Assembly: GCA_026168455.1 (NCBI GenBank)
Contig: CM047429.1
Coordinates: forward strand, 57,913,623-57,977,622
Length of the DNA stretch: 64,000 nt
From: Theocolax elegans
Lineage: Eukaryota > Arthropoda > Insecta > Hymenoptera > Cerocephalidae
Direction of reading: 5' to 3'
This document shows, piece after piece, positions 1 to 14,600 of the stretch (positions are counted from its first letter, which is position 1; the number at the start of each line of letters is the position of its first letter). Below the pieces are notes generated by a model. That model was not told the DNA's origin, did no database searches, and saw nothing but the letters and a program-made list of their open reading frames with translations. Both the position numbers and the translations under genes were made by a program.

Positions 1-1140
1 ACACGTAGTATAAAATTCTAAGCAATCTAAAATAATTACATTATGTTATATTATTTAATGTAAACTTCGCGTTGAAAACGCCAACCTAATATTTTATTAA
101 ACTCTTCATAAAAGTTTAAGTAAACAAATAATTAAATTTTAAAATAAAATTCTAAAAGCTCACCAAAACGAAATGCGAATTCATCAATCATATACAATTT
201 TCCGCATTCTTTCCTAACTAACGAAATCCTCGCCAAAAAGCTAACCCAGCATAAAGTTATACGAATATATTTTACCCTCTAAACAATGAAGCTATGTCAA
301 TCGTTATTCGGCAAAAAGAAGATATATCACATATTACAACATATCGATTACAAGTATGTATACGTATATATTATTATATATACATATAATTGCGATGTGT
401 CACCTGCGCGCGCGTTGATTCTATTAACAGGTATAAACAATACAACGACAGACTAGAAAGAGAAAGAGGAAGAGAGAAAGAGACAGAGTAAGGGAGAGAG
501 AGGGCGGATAACCAGCTCATATTATAAACTACAAAGAAGATAATTATAGTCGCAAGAAGAAGTCATTAAAGCTGCGGTGTCGCGTTTGATATATATATAA
601 AAGCCTTGTTGCCGGCGATAAATACGGGGACCTTGTACTTTGTTCCCGGCAAACTTCGGTACGAACTTGGGCGCGTGTGCAATTTTTATATGGGATAAAC
701 GATCGCTGAAATAGATTGTTTGCTATAAAAAAATATATGTAGAGGAGGGTTGTATGTATGAAAAAAAATTGATAACTGGCTGTGGCTTGGGATTTTTATC
801 ACTTGGTATAACGTTTAACGGGGTGAGCGAGACTGCTGCAACTGAAAGATTAACCAAACTATTTGCGGGTATTGCACTACGTGCGAATACGTTTGAATTT
901 TAATATATTGGACAGGCGTGCGTAAAAGTATTTTGATACACCATACAGGTAAAAATTTCAAAATTTGAATTTAATTGTTAGATATATCGATACAATTAGT
1001 CATTTTATATAGGGGACAATTTCGTTAGAAAATCTTCTTTGCAACCAAACAAAGATTCATATCCAGAGGTATGTATAAAAAAATACGTTTTTTACAATGG
1101 ATTACATTTCTGCTAAATCATCAAATTAAGGAATCGTATA
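1..1140. other. A/T-rich non-coding stretch
   Basis: I see no gene here. The sequence is A/T-rich with a purine-rich GA run around 460-505 and a short GC-richer patch around 600-680. No open reading frame of note and no convincing promoter signal. Confidence 0.5.
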
Positions 1141-1829
1141 CTAACAAGGAGACCCTCATATGTTTGGGAAACGGATCGTGCCCAGCTTGTAGTATATGTT
1201 TTCTAATATAAAAATATGAAAAAAGCCAGAGCCGCAGACTCTAACAATCGTTTTTTCAAAAGTTATACGCTGTTAAAGCAAAATTTCCAAAAAAAAGAGA
1301 CTTTCCTTTAAACGCTTATAACTTCTGACCTATCAAATATTGACATTCAAACCAAAGTTTTCTGAAAAGCTGAGATAAAATAGATATATTTTAAAAAAAA
1401 GTACGTTCAAATCCATTAAAATGGAGCAGAGTTATAGCCGAATTAAGAATTAGAAGCAATTTTAAACAAAAATTGAACAGTACAAATTTTATTGATTTTT
1501 TTAAGCTAAATTTCTTTAAATTCTTAATTCGGCTATAACTCTGCTCCATTTTAATGGATTTGAACGTACTTTTTTTAAAAATGTATCTATTTTATCTCAG
1601 CTTTTCAGTAAACTTTGGTTTGAATGTCAATATTTGATAGGTCAGAAGTTATAAGCGTATAAAGGAAAGTCTCTATTTTTTGGAAATTTTGCTTTAACAG
1701 CGTATAACTTTTGAAAAAACGATTGTTAGAGTCTGCGGCTCTGGCTTTTTTCATATTTTCATATTAGAAAACATATACTACAAGCTGGGCACGATCCGTT
1801 TCCCAAACATATGAGGGTCTCCTTGTAAG
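1141..1829. mobile_element. Long foldback (palindromic) element, family A copy 1
   Basis: The two halves are near-perfect reverse complements: the left arm begins CTAACAAGGAGACCCTCATA and the right end is its complement with one or two changes. The arms are over 300 bp each and are joined by a spacer of about 65 bp near 1453-1517. TATA lies on both sides (1137-1140 and 1830-1833), which fits a TA-type target duplication. It has no coding capacity, so it is a non-autonomous foldback or MITE-like element. A second copy lies at 5218-5900. Confidence 0.85.
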
Positions 1830-4800
1830 TATAAATATATTTTAAATGATAATAATCTTGTATTCATATCATTAGTACATTATTCACATCTTAAAATAAT
1901 AAATAAAATACAAATATATATGAAACTTAATCGAGTAGAACGTTTAAAAATATTTTTCTCGTTCAGTAAGGTATTTGAATTAACTTCTTAATAATGTAGG
2001 TAACGTGAATAAATGAAAATTTATCTGCAGTGCCAAACGATTGAAAGCATAAAAACATTAAGTGACTTTTGATGCTTCTTACATAATATTCTGTCATTTA
2101 TTCAAATTTTGCAATTATGATTTTAAAAAAACACGAATACACATAATCTACAATATCCATCGACGTGTTTATACTTAAAGAATAAAACGATATAAAATGG
2201 TTATAATATATTTCTTTATTTATTTTAAAAAGATAACAACAATATTATCTATGTCTTTGTTAAGTAAGCAGACAAAGTCTTTAGAAAATTACAAATTCGC
2301 TATAATATAAAATGCTCTTCTCACTCTACACACTATTGAAGTATTAATTGGTAGTAGTGGAATCGTAAGGAAGTGAATAATATATGATCATTTATTAAAG
2401 AATAAATATAGAAAAGTTATACAATATTTTTCTAAGAATAAAGTTATTTTCAGATCATTTATTCGATTGACAACAACCCATTAAACATTTTCCGAGATTC
2501 ATATGTTTAGTTAATTTCTTAGTAACAAGTAACTATACATTTTATAAAAAAAGTTTGCAAATTACGGAACGTTTACGAAAAATTCGAAAATCATCAAGTT
2601 TTATGGTCAATGAAATAAAATTCAAAATTTATATAAAAAAAATATATAATCCGTCTACATATTATTATAAGTATATATAATTTTAATATTTGAACTATAA
2701 TAGCAATGGCAACAAAAATTTGTCACTAACTATACGAGAAATAAGTCAAAACATGAAATTGTTGAGAGACCAGTCTTAAGTTCTCTAAGCTACTTACAAT
2801 AATTGCACTCCCGTATAGCAGTGCAGAGTAAGAGTGAAAGAGAGAAAAGAGACGCGCAAAAGACACAGAACGCTATAAATGGCCATTACGAAAGACGCAG
2901 AAATTCCAGACCCCTTATGCGCTTGGTATATAATGCACAACTGTCCTCTCTGTATGTTCACCGACTCTCTTGTTCGTGTACAGTGCGGCGTTCTTTTTTT
3001 TTGTATTTATATTCCTCCGTTGTTGATTTTTTGTACCGGCTAACTGGCGCGTACTTGCATTCACGTGAGAGAGGGAGAGAGAGAGAGAGAGCTCGTTTCA
3101 CGCTGCCTTCCGTTCCCTCTCTCTTTCTCTATATTTCTCTCTTTCGCGGCAACTTTTTGCATCCTTGTGAATTACTTATTGCACTGTATATATAGGATTA
3201 CGGTGCTTCAACTTGGGTTACTTAAGACGATGCTGTTACTAATGTAATAAACCTCGAGTGTATTGGTTTATTCAGACGATGATGTAACTATGGTTAATTT
3301 AACTGGTTATTACGTACTGTTGACATTCTTCATTTTTGTTTCATCGAAATTATAACAACAATAACAACATAATGTACGAATGTAGTTTTAATTCCGTTTA
3401 CATTCACCTGCTGAGAGAAGCTATTTACTTTGCGAAACTAGATTGAGTTGAAGCAATTAACTTCGAAATTTATATACACACCGACTAGCCCTTGAACATG
3501 AAAAGACCCAATTGCATGTTTAATGATCGATAAAACATAAATCAACATTATAGGTTTTTGAAATGCTCTTACAACTTATTCGATGTAAAGGAGAACGTTC
3601 GCGACTATATCGAACCTCGTAGTACTTTGGAATACATTAAAGAAAATATTGCACAACTACCAGTTACTCGTGATCAACCATCAGACGCTTCAGTAATTAC
3701 TTTCATAAATTTCCTATTACAATAAAACTTATATAATTTCCCGCGAGTAGTATATAATTGTATAAATACAAAAGTATACGCTTACCGCGCGCTTGAAAGA
3801 CGGTTAAAAACCCAGTGAAAAATTTATACTAATTATTTAATGAATTGGACAAATAACGAAGAGCTTAAATAAATACAGTTAAAAATTATTGTGAAAGAAT
3901 AATCATTACATTATACGATCCAATGAAATCATTTTCTTTATCGTCAACGAATCGTTATAAATCTATTATTGTCCTTATATACAATATTTGACGATTCTTA
4001 TCCATGTTTATCATTTTTATCTGCCTTGTTTATCGATGTCGTTAAACCCCTTGACTTCGATTCACAAAGTTATCGCGATGACGTAGCGTTATTGCATCAA
4101 CGTATATACTTATACCATTTATTATTTCGAATCATTAGGACGTGATGTTATTGTTAAACTCAACTGATTGTACAGCCCTTTCAATTGCTTAATTGTACCT
4201 GCTCTCTGCGATTCTGGATGCCTATGTCATCATGGATAATTTTATAACCATATCGTGTTACAAATGTCGAACAATATATTTCTTTGAATTGTAATGATAA
4301 ACTCATAATATTTTTTTTAAAGACTTTTACAGCGTACTTTTGAAGAATCTGTATAAGTATTTTTCAACCTTTTCTTTAATATTATCAATATTGTGATCAA
4401 GACACTATTCAATTCTAAAATTTAATCCATCCATGTATATATAGTACATATGTGTACAAACCATTTCAACAAAATTAACCATTTATTACGTTGCGATAAC
4501 AATTGATCCCACGATCAAAATCAATGCGATCCGTATGTGTATATTTTATTTATAACCGTACATCACCGAGAGAAGAGGATTGATCAATTTCCTTTGGTGT
4601 TATATCAATTGAAAATGAAATAAGAGTTGGTACTTGAATCACACCAGGATCCGGAGTCCGAGTACTTCATCATTTCCCAAGGATCACGCGCATGACACAA
4701 TGTCGGTAAATATGTGTATAATGTACATACGTCTCTCTGTGTGTGCGTGTGTATACATATATAGGTGGTATAAATACACATCGAACGCGATGCAAGCGAG

Positions 4801-5217
4801 CGGGAAATCGGACGAGCAAGCTCTTATCGGCGGGGGGTCTTATGCTCGTTCGATAAATTTATTTATAGCTTCGCCACGCGGAGAGCCGTCCTATGTCGCG
4901 AAACTCCGGTGAAACGCATGCAAGAATTGCATTTATCGATTTATATGTACACATTTGCTTTTAATTGTTAAATCTTCGAAATTTTAATTAATTTCATATT
5001 ATTTTTATAAATGTAAGATTTCGGATAATCGGTACGTGGTCGTAATCTAATATGTACGAACGCTATACCTATATATGAGCATGTATATCGCAACAATACA
5101 AATATATCGATATCTTATAGTCAATTCATTATTGAGTATTATTCATTGTTTGAGGTATAATTCTTTTACGATTATTTGGAATTATTTTCGATATTAATGG
5201 AAGGGTTAATTTATGTT
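1830..5217. other. Non-coding A/T-rich stretch
   Basis: No supported gene. A GA-rich microsatellite lies at about 3066-3092 beside pyrimidine-rich tracts, and a GC-richer patch lies at about 4790-4915. The reading frames here are low in complexity and resemble no protein family I know. Confidence 0.45.
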
Positions 5218-5900
5218 CTAAGAAGGAGAGCATCTTATGTTTGGGAAAAGGATCGTGCCCAGCTTGTAGGATATGTTTTCTAATATAAAAATATGTAGAA
5301 AACCAGAGCCGCAGACCCTAACAATCGTTTTTTCAAAAGTTATACGCCATTAAAGCAAAATTTCCAAAAAATAGGGACTTCACTTCAAACGCTTCTAAAT
5401 TCTAACCTATCAAATATTGACATTCAAACCAAAATTTAATGAAAAGCTGAGATAAAATAGATATAATTTAAAAAAACCGCTCAAATCCGTTGAAATGGAG
5501 CGAAGTTATAGCCGAATTAAGAATTAGAAGCAACTGTAAACAAAAATTGGGCAGTACAAAATTTATTGATTTTTTTAAGTTAAATTTCTTTAAATTCTTA
5601 ATTCGGCTATAATTTCGCTCCATTTCAACGGATTTGAGCGTTTTTTTTAAATTATATCTATTTTACCTCAGCTTTTCATTAAACTTTGGTTTTAATGTCA
5701 ATATTTGATAGGTTAGAAGTTACAAGCATTTGAAGTAAATCCTCTTTTTCTGTAAATTTTGCTTTCAAAGCGTATAACTTTTGAGAAAACGATTGTTAGG
5801 GTCTGCGGCTTTGACTTTTTTTTATATTTTTGTATTAGAAGACATATCCTACAAGCTGAACACGATCCGTTTCCCAAACATTAGATGCTCTCCTTGTAAG
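5218..5900. mobile_element. Long foldback element, family A copy 2
   Basis: This is the same family as the element at 1141-1829: both arms carry the GGATCGTGCCCAGCTTGTAG block, the GAGCCGCAGAC block and the central TTAAGAATT boundary. The arms are about 310 bp and mirror each other with scattered mismatches. The right flank has TA, while the left flank reads TT, so the target duplication is decayed on one side. No coding capacity. Confidence 0.85.
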
Positions 5901-8113
5901 TAATATTCATTTGTTGTTGAGAAACTTTAGTATACCTTGGACTGCTTCCTTATTTTATATAGAGCCATAATTATTCAAAAGTTCTGACATTAAAACAAAA
6001 AATTATTAAAAATAAATAATTTACCGGGTTAAATGTGCATGATTGTAATCGCCTTAATTAGTAATAAATATGTTATACATAAAGGTAATATACATTTAAA
6101 CTACAGATAATTGCATCAAGTTTAGTTTTAGTAACCATAACAAAGTATTAACAGTTCAGCACTCTTATTTTAAATAAATGCTGAATTCGTACTTAACAGT
6201 ACGGTACCCCATTGGATCTTGCGTAGCATTGCACTATTGAAAGTCGAAGGGAATGTGACTCCACTTTAGAAAACACGTGCGTGAACGACCAACTTATGGA
6301 GAACTTTAAACAATGGAAGATATATGCATGCTATGGTTTTTATTAGTAAGTAAACCTAAAATGACCATATTCATATTTATACGGATAGAAAAGTTATATA
6401 AAACGTGTATGTAAATGTTTTGAATACAAATTGCATTGCTATAGGTATCGTAAAAATTTTGAAACAAAACGTATCCGAAATACCTCCGTATGAGAAAAAA
6501 GTATAATATTCAGCAAGGTAAACGTTTCAATATATGATTGTTACTCTTTATATATATATAAAGGTTCTGGACAAAAATTACGCAATTTCGTATACGTCAG
6601 CTTTTTATCCTGAGTATTTAAATAAATTTTTTCCAACTTTTGCTCTACGTGTAATAGACAAATATTGTTTGAGTAGCAAAAACTGCAGATGGCAAATATT
6701 TGTAATAATATTAATTCTAATTAACTTATTAATGACTGATTTAATGCAGCATAGGCATTGAATCGATTTTTAAGGTAAAACTTAAAGCCCATATTATTGA
6801 TAAATGCTAAATACTTGTATTTTAAGTCTTAATTTTCTACGAATTCGTTGTAAATGGACCGATTTGTTATTTGTTAACAAACGAACTATTCATCCTAACA
6901 TAATCCATCTATAAAATCATGGCAATCTTGTATTTCTTTATTTCGTCATATTTAAAATTAGTTATATTACCAGTTAAGATACAGCTTATCATTAAATAGA
7001 TCATTCTTGTAACGTACACAAAGTATATTCAACGTTATATTTTTGTTATTATTTTTCACATAATTATTTCATCATTATATCTTATTTTCACGGCCATGTG
7101 TGGACGTAGTTTATTGATCAACTGTAAGAGTAGTTACTTTTTCTGTATACAAAGGTAAACATTGCGTGTTTGCGCAAAAATGCATTCGAATTGTTAATTT
7201 CGATATATAGCAAATTTTTATAATTATTTTCCTTTTTTTATTATTATTTATGTTTTAAATAAAAAAAAAATAGCGCTACACGTCGGTGTTCACTATTACA
7301 AATTTCTTTATTGTAAGAATTAAACCTTGCGCATAAGAATTGTAATACTGTAATATTTTTACTGCCTCCTAATAGTAATAAGCCGAGAATAGTTAGTATT
7401 TTTATGCAAGAAAATTGATAAATTGGATCGAGAAGCCCAACCTTCCAACGGAAAGTCATGTAATTTGCATCAGAAAGCAAGGAAACACGAAATTGCGTTA
7501 TCAAGCGGGGCATCCTTATTCCGTTATTAATAAGATTATGGATTTCTAACGCTAATTTGCAATTAATTAAAATTGACGTGGGACCAATTTATATGGCAAA
7601 CTTAACAATCATTAGACTCTCCCGGTTACGATGTACGAGATGGGCATATAATATTTTTAGAACGACATTTGAAAAGGAAATGAATTTAAAGTCTTTATTC
7701 TCGCAATGCAATAAAAATAAAGTATATCAAGATTATTACCAATGTTTTAAAAGTTTAAAAAAATGATATGTAAGTGTCAGCATGTACACAAGAATAATTA
7801 CTTCTTTTATTTTTTAACATATTTTAATTATACTTTGGTAGTATTAACTGTTATCTATATGTTTTTAATTTAATAGTTATATTATAATATAATGTTTCAA
7901 TACATTATATTGTAATTTTGCAAAAAAATAATTTTGTAAAAAATAATAATTTTCAACCTTTTTTTTATATAAATTATCGCTTATTTCAATTAATTAAAAA
8001 ATTATCTTTAAAATTTGTATACGCACGTGCTAAAAAGAAATCTAAATCAGAAATACTGTTCGAATCAAAGAGACTAATATTTAAAAATTAATTTTTCTTA
8101 CAAATTTATCCTA
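5901..8113. other. Non-coding A/T-rich stretch
   Basis: No supported gene. Short frames near 6.5, 7.2 and 7.6 kb show no recognisable domain, and their codon use is the random A/T-rich background. Confidence 0.45.
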
Positions 8114-8198
8114 AGGAGTTGGCTACCCAGTAGGTTTAAATAAATGTAATAATTACCTTTTTGGCTCGGTCGGTAATCCACCGGGTAAGCCACCTTCT
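8114..8198. mobile_element. Internally deleted MITE, family B (85 bp)
   Basis: It starts AGGAGTTGGCTACCCAGTAG and ends with the inverted counterpart GGTAATCCACCGGGTAAGCC followed by ACCTTCT. TA flanks both ends (8112-8113 and 8199-8200). The same termini bound a longer element at about 59145-59463, so this copy has lost most of its interior. Its right-hand TA is also the left-hand TA of the next element. Confidence 0.75.
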
Positions 8199-8200
8199 TA

Positions 8201-8658
8201 AGGGGGTACCAAAGTCCAGTTTTATCCTCCCTACCTTACCAACCACAAAAGTCACAGATAATTATTTATAATTAAGAAAGAACTATAATTTGAAGAACGC
8301 AAGTTGAGGAGAACAGTCTCCTTCCTTTATTAATAATCTATCGATCTTAAAAATTTGAAGTAAAAATATCGATTAATTTTCGAGGAATCCCTTACCAAAA
8401 TTTACGATAAGTACGTGTAATTTGAGGTTATACGCTCGACTAATTAAAAGACATGGCAAGATTTTTGGTAAGAGATTACTCTAAAACTAGTAAATATTTT
8501 TGCTTCAAATTTTAAAGACAGATAGATTATTTATAAAGAAAGGGGACTGTTTTCTTAGATACACGTAAATTAACTTCCTTTCTTATAACTATAATAATTT
8601 TTTGTGATTTTCGTGGTCGGTAAGGTAGAGAGGATAAAATTTGGCTATGGCATCCCGT
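8201..8658. mobile_element. Foldback MITE, family C (about 458 bp)
   Basis: The left arm begins AGGGGGTACCAAAGTCCAG. The right arm, read in reverse complement, begins ACGGGATGCCATAGCCAAA. Both continue into TTTTATCC and then CTACCTTACC, AACAGTC and AATAATCTATC blocks in the same order, so the inverted arms run most of the way to a centre near 8430. TA lies on both sides (8199-8200 and 8659-8660), which fits a Tc1/mariner-type non-autonomous element. There is no coding capacity. Confidence 0.8.
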
Positions 8659-11600
8659 TATCATTAATTTCTACATAATTTACGACAACTAGTTAATTCA
8701 TATTTAAACATAATTTTTTCAAATATTAATTGTATTTTATTTTTCGTTGGTAAAACAAACTCAGTGGAATTATACGATATTATCGATGTATTTGAAATAA
8801 ATGTAATTATTATTATTTTATATAAATTTACCTTCTCGGATAATTATCTTTTTACATTATTTTGAATTCAGGAGGATTATAGAAAAAAGTGGGTCAATTC
8901 GTTTTTCTTTTTTTGGTTAAATTATAATTTCTGTCCAACTGCCGGTAATAGTGTAAGGCGAGTTTTAAATATCTCTAGCGTGAGCAGAAATTTTATGCGA
9001 AAGTAAACGGTTTTGTACAGTATATTTAAACGAAAATCATATTGGTAAATATTTACAATTTACATACCTCAGCGAATTTATCGGGAGTTGAGTTACTGAT
9101 AATTGGTCAGACCAATTTTTTAATAGCTATGTACTTCTCTTTAATTCTTTAGATACACATCGCAAGAATTTTTACAATTATAATAAATAATATAGAAACT
9201 CTTACAAATTTTTAGAAAATGTTTACTGTACATCTGTGTATGTAGCTCAACATTCAAATATTCCTGTGGTGTGTCTCTATCAAAACCCTAAAAAAAGTTC
9301 TAAAGAATCATACGAATGAAATTCGCCTTGCAAAAGAAACGATCGAATGTTTACTAATTACATAAATAATAAACAATACAAACAGAATAAGTTGATAATA
9401 AAGTGCAATAAAGGTTGTAAGATGTGCCAACTGGCTGCGTAGAATACGGTGGAAGGAAAATACCAATTGAATAGGTACGAATAAAGAATAGGACGCGGTA
9501 ACATCCGCGACACGTCGCCTCACACGGATCCACGCCGTAAGCGCGTAAATTTGTGCGCATGCATAATGCCGAGCATAACCAAGTGGGTTTATTTATAACA
9601 TCGCGGAAATACGCGAACTCGCTCGCGCGCGCACACACCTTATTGTTAAACGTTGCGTAAGCCGTTGTGCAACACGGGCCTAGAATGCTTAAATACATCT
9701 AAGAGTCACAACCGAATTTTCAGAGCAACAGGGTGGTTTTCTTTAATCATTTTCTTCTGAATCATTGATTTCGATTTAATATATAGATATATGCCCATAC
9801 TTTAAGTAATTTTTATTTCAAAATAATTTATTCAAACACTTTGTGAATGCTATAAGTAGATTTATTCCTTTTCTTCTTTTTCAAGCAAATGTGGCAAATG
9901 TTCACAATATTTTGATAAAATACTCTTCTTCGCTTTTTATTATCCTTCTCACGATCTTCATTTTACTGCATCAATTTAAGAATGACGTATAAATAATATA
10001 ATTACTCAATGTATAAAGATTTTTAAAATATTACGTTGATCAATATGATTAAATGAATTAAACAGCGACGATACCAGATTAGACTATTTAAAGTAATATA
10101 TACTAAAATTGCTTAATAAAACTAAAAATTTCTATTCCGTTGTATTTGTGTGTGAATTTCGCGTCTTATAAGCAGGTCAATGGACCGGAGATCGTGCAGG
10201 ATGAGAAGTGTATTAATATACTCAAGGTATTGAGGAACTGCGCACGAATCTTTCCCGTTTGTATTTTAATCTGATTTTCGACACATGTATAATTTCCAAT
10301 CCCATGCAAAGTGATTAATTTGAACCAACGTTATCATTCACTATCTGTGCACATCGTAATGTTTTATAAATACCTAATTTCAATTACACATGCTTGTATA
10401 AGTAAATATAAATAATAGTTTCAACGTCATGAAAATATTGATAAAATTATTGCAACGACATAATCTGATATTTCTTGTAGTGATTTATTATGCAATATAT
10501 AGGAGAGCGAGTTTAAAATCTTAACAGAAACATCATTTAAATAACCGATATGTCTTAAACGGTATCTTTGAGCAAATTAGTTATTTGATCTGTATTTAGT
10601 TTGATACGCAAAAGTTATATTTAATATACAGGTTGTTCTTCTATATAAATTTACGTGTCGTTGTGAGAATGGAAGTTCGCGTCGTCAAATATTTTCTATT
10701 AGTTAGTGGAAAAAGAAAGGTGAAAGATAAAGTTGAGTTAATGCATTTATCACTTTCTGCACACTATGCCAACTGGAATAATTCATATATCTAAGAAAAT
10801 GACAGCAAACACGTGGAAAATCCTTGTTAAAGTACATGTCAAAATGACTTGAAGGTAATTTATGATCGAACAATCAGGCTAATTAGTATAGTTCTATTTA
10901 CATAGGTATATGTTTAGGTGTACGTATAGTTAGACATATATTTATGTATCTATATATGTATCTATATATATGCATACGTATATACTGATATAAAAATTCG
11001 ATTGTTAATATACATATAATTGATACGTACAATATTTATAACGACAACGATACTAAATCTTAAGTTTAAATAAGACAAGGTTGTTAGTAAATCTATTTTA
11101 AAAGAAGTTTTTAAATAAAAAATTTCTTGATAATTTAAAATGTTAAAGTTGACGTTCTTTACGTAAAAAAGTTACAGGTTAATAGTAAATTTGCAACTTA
11201 AGAAAAACATCCAGTCCACACTTGAATTATGTTGATCTCGTACACACCTATATACCTATATATCCACTCATCCAATATACACGTGAAAATCATTCGACTA
11301 GTAAAATAGTGATTTAATTATTTGATAAAACGTGAATACGTCTGTTTTTTTTTACAATGACTTAACCTTTTCTATTTTTGTACAGACATACACACACGTT
11401 GATCTATTACATCAATCCACTCCTTTATCCAATAGAATAATCAGTGAACTGTGTAAAAAAAAAAGAATAAGAAAAAGTAAAATTGATGTTTCGAGTCGTA
11501 AAGACAATTTACAATCGCGCAGTAAGGAAACAATTTTCTAAAGATACAGAAAACACAAGCTCATCGAGTTCTCTTCCGTGTTTGAGAGTGGTATATGCGT

Positions 11601-14600
11601 AGGTTGTGAGGTACATACGCACACGTATACATAGGTACAACATATCCAGAGAGAAAGACAAATAGAAGGATTACCGTGAGGATCGGTGATCATTAGCCAA
11701 TAAAAGAATAATTAGCTTTCTAGCTCGATCGTTTCGCAACCAACGGCCTTGACGTTATTCCTGACTGTTTCTAAAAATAGTTACGGAACATTCCGCGTAA
11801 AAGAGAAGGAAGAGAATGCGCAGGAAATACAAAAAAAAAGATGGACGATCGTGTCCACGATACACGAGTACAATAACAAAAATTAAACCTTCTTGCCTTC
11901 TCCCTTGGTAACCAATTAAACGTTATCATGTACACTCGAGTATATAAGACTTCGACTGCCTGAGCTTGCGAGAAAGTTCAATTGTAGTATTTGCAAGCTC
12001 TAGCACCTAAATGATTTTTACAATAATTGTGTATCCATTTTTTAAGGAATTAATATAAAATAATATTTTAATAGTGCACATAAAGTATAATAATCAGATA
12101 AATGATACTTCAATGGCGAGCATTCATAATTTTCTTTATATTCGTATAAGCTTCTTATTAAATTAGTTTCCTGAATAAATTTTCTACTTTATCTCTTATC
12201 TTTTCAATTTCTTTAACTTGATTTCTGAATATTCTTATTTTTTTTTTTATTCCCGAAAAAGCTTATTTTTCAGTGAGATGAGCGAAATTAAATTAAGGAG
12301 TTAATAATGAAGAAGGATATAATCGATTCTCTAAAAATAGTATTCGTAATATATGACTTAATTGTCAGTTGCTTATATATTTTTGAAAAAAAAAAAAATA
12401 AAAATTTATCAGATGAAGCATGTGAAATTGTAAACTTTACTAGGATCTTATAATTTTCCTCTTACATGTTCATCTAATTCGTAAAGCTACCGACACCTAA
12501 GTGACATATGGTATACGCATTAACTCATACTCATTTTTGCATATTTTTATACACCTTTGTCGCAGGTATAATAATAAATTAAGATTTTTACTCGACGGAG
12601 AATAAACGTTATAAGATAACGAAAAGAAAAACATACGCGTACAAAGTGACGTGTATGTGTATAGATATACAAAGGGATTATGAGAAAAATAAGAGGTAAG
12701 AAAAATTAACGAGGCCTCTAATGAGTCGTTAACTCCGGCATAACCGGCGCGGTGGTTGCTCGGTCGGCCGATCTATTTCGGTGAACAGTCGATCCTCCCC
12801 GCTCTCTCGATTTATTCTCGTCCAAATACGAGCGCTTGGATGTTTGTTGTCGACGCCGCGCTTCCTGCCGGCGCTTTACTTTCAATTAAATGGACCCCCA
12901 CCTTTTTGCCACACGTACATCATCCCTGCCCTTTCACTCGTTCTGACATACACTATATAATACGTGCGTTCAAACTTGTTGGCTCTGCGCTTTGCGTCAC
13001 GATCGCTTTTATTATAGGTTCGATTACGATGTTACAAGGTACTTTTTCATCTCGTTTTTTACGTGTATACACGTACACACACACGCATACGTAAATTTTT
13101 ATCGAGATGAAAAACGTTAATCCATAGGCTGCTGTATATATTATTCAAGATTTATTCAAGATTCTTCGTTACTGATTTTAGAATATATACGTAATGCTGA
13201 TTATCTCATCCGACTGTCACGTTTCAATTCAATTTTCGAGCAATATAGTTTATCGTTTCAAAGTTTAATTGTTTTTTATTCATATAAGTTTAAAATACTT
13301 TATGTGTCTTGTATAGCTTTGATGAAAAACAATAATATTGTTAGTCTCGACTGCGATATTCACACCGTAACAAAAATTTTTCCAAATACATCCAGCGAAA
13401 TTCCAATTAATGAAGCTGATTAATTGTGGATTATTATATTTATAACGTGTATAATTGACGGTATGACACATGAAGTTTAGTTTACAACATCAGAAACTTG
13501 TGTACATATATATAAAAAGAAGTAGAATTAAGTTCATAACTAGAGCTTTTAATAAAAAATAAAAAGCTAAAATTAAAATTAATCCAACAGGAAGCGATAA
13601 ACAATAATTAGCCTACATCAATAATTTCATTATTGACAATCCTCGATTCACGATAATTTTTAGAGCATGCGAATCTCTCGGGAATCGCGTCGAGAAGAGA
13701 ATGAGACTAGGCAACTCGTAATAAAAGAGAAACAAAAGCGATCACGAAAATCGTCATAGGAAAAACCAGTCATTTCCGTTTAAATAAGATATTTCTGGCT
13801 CATCCCGAGCACTTTTAAAATGCGCAAATAAGTATAGCGAGAGAATGGTACAGTATAAAGAAGGGGAGGTGACCAGCCAATTTTAACCCCGGGGATTCGG
13901 GGAATCAGGCGTGTATGAATCGAATCGGTGCACCGGCTTAGTCCAAGGGCGTGCTCACGACGTGTCAACGACGCATGCGTTCTTGATCTCGATCATCATC
14001 ATCATCTATGTGGTGACATCACCGAAACAAATCTTAAGTTTCCGCGAAAGTTTTGTTGGCTCTCTTCTGACCATTAAACGAAACCTTGGAACAGACAAAA
14101 CTTTTAAAAACCGAGACCTTCAAACATTTTCTTTCTCAGCTGTACGTTCAAATCTTCTTTCTGCGTATATTCGCGCAATTTTTCCTTTTGCACAACGAAG
14201 AGGGTGCGAGATTCATTCATGTGGTTTCGATCTTTTCTTGGCTCGCGAGTCCCGTTTTTCGCGGAAATTCTTTCAAAATAAATTGTCAGGCTTTGGGTGA
14301 TGGTAAAAATAAGACTCGAGCGAAATTGGAGGGAGTTTTTGTCTTGACGTTTTTGTTGACTCGGGATTAATCATCGATTTCGGTGGCATTCGTTACTCTT
14401 TTCCCTCTTACTTGTTTACACAGTGACGATGGGTGACTTTCAAAATTTTGCAAGTGCAATTTTTCAATGTCTACGATTAAGTGGGAGAGCATTTTAACAT
14501 TTTTCTCCTCAATCGAGTTAGAATATGTGGAAGATTTAGGCTTCCGATCCAAGAATGCAGTAGTTTTTCTAACAATTCGTTAAAGCTAGTTAAATTAAAA

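Noticed and set aside
8161..8195. Possible tRNA-like segment (GGCTCGGTCGGTAATCC)
   Set aside because: No acceptor stem or T-loop can be formed, and the segment is the terminal repeat of a MITE found again near 59.4 kb.
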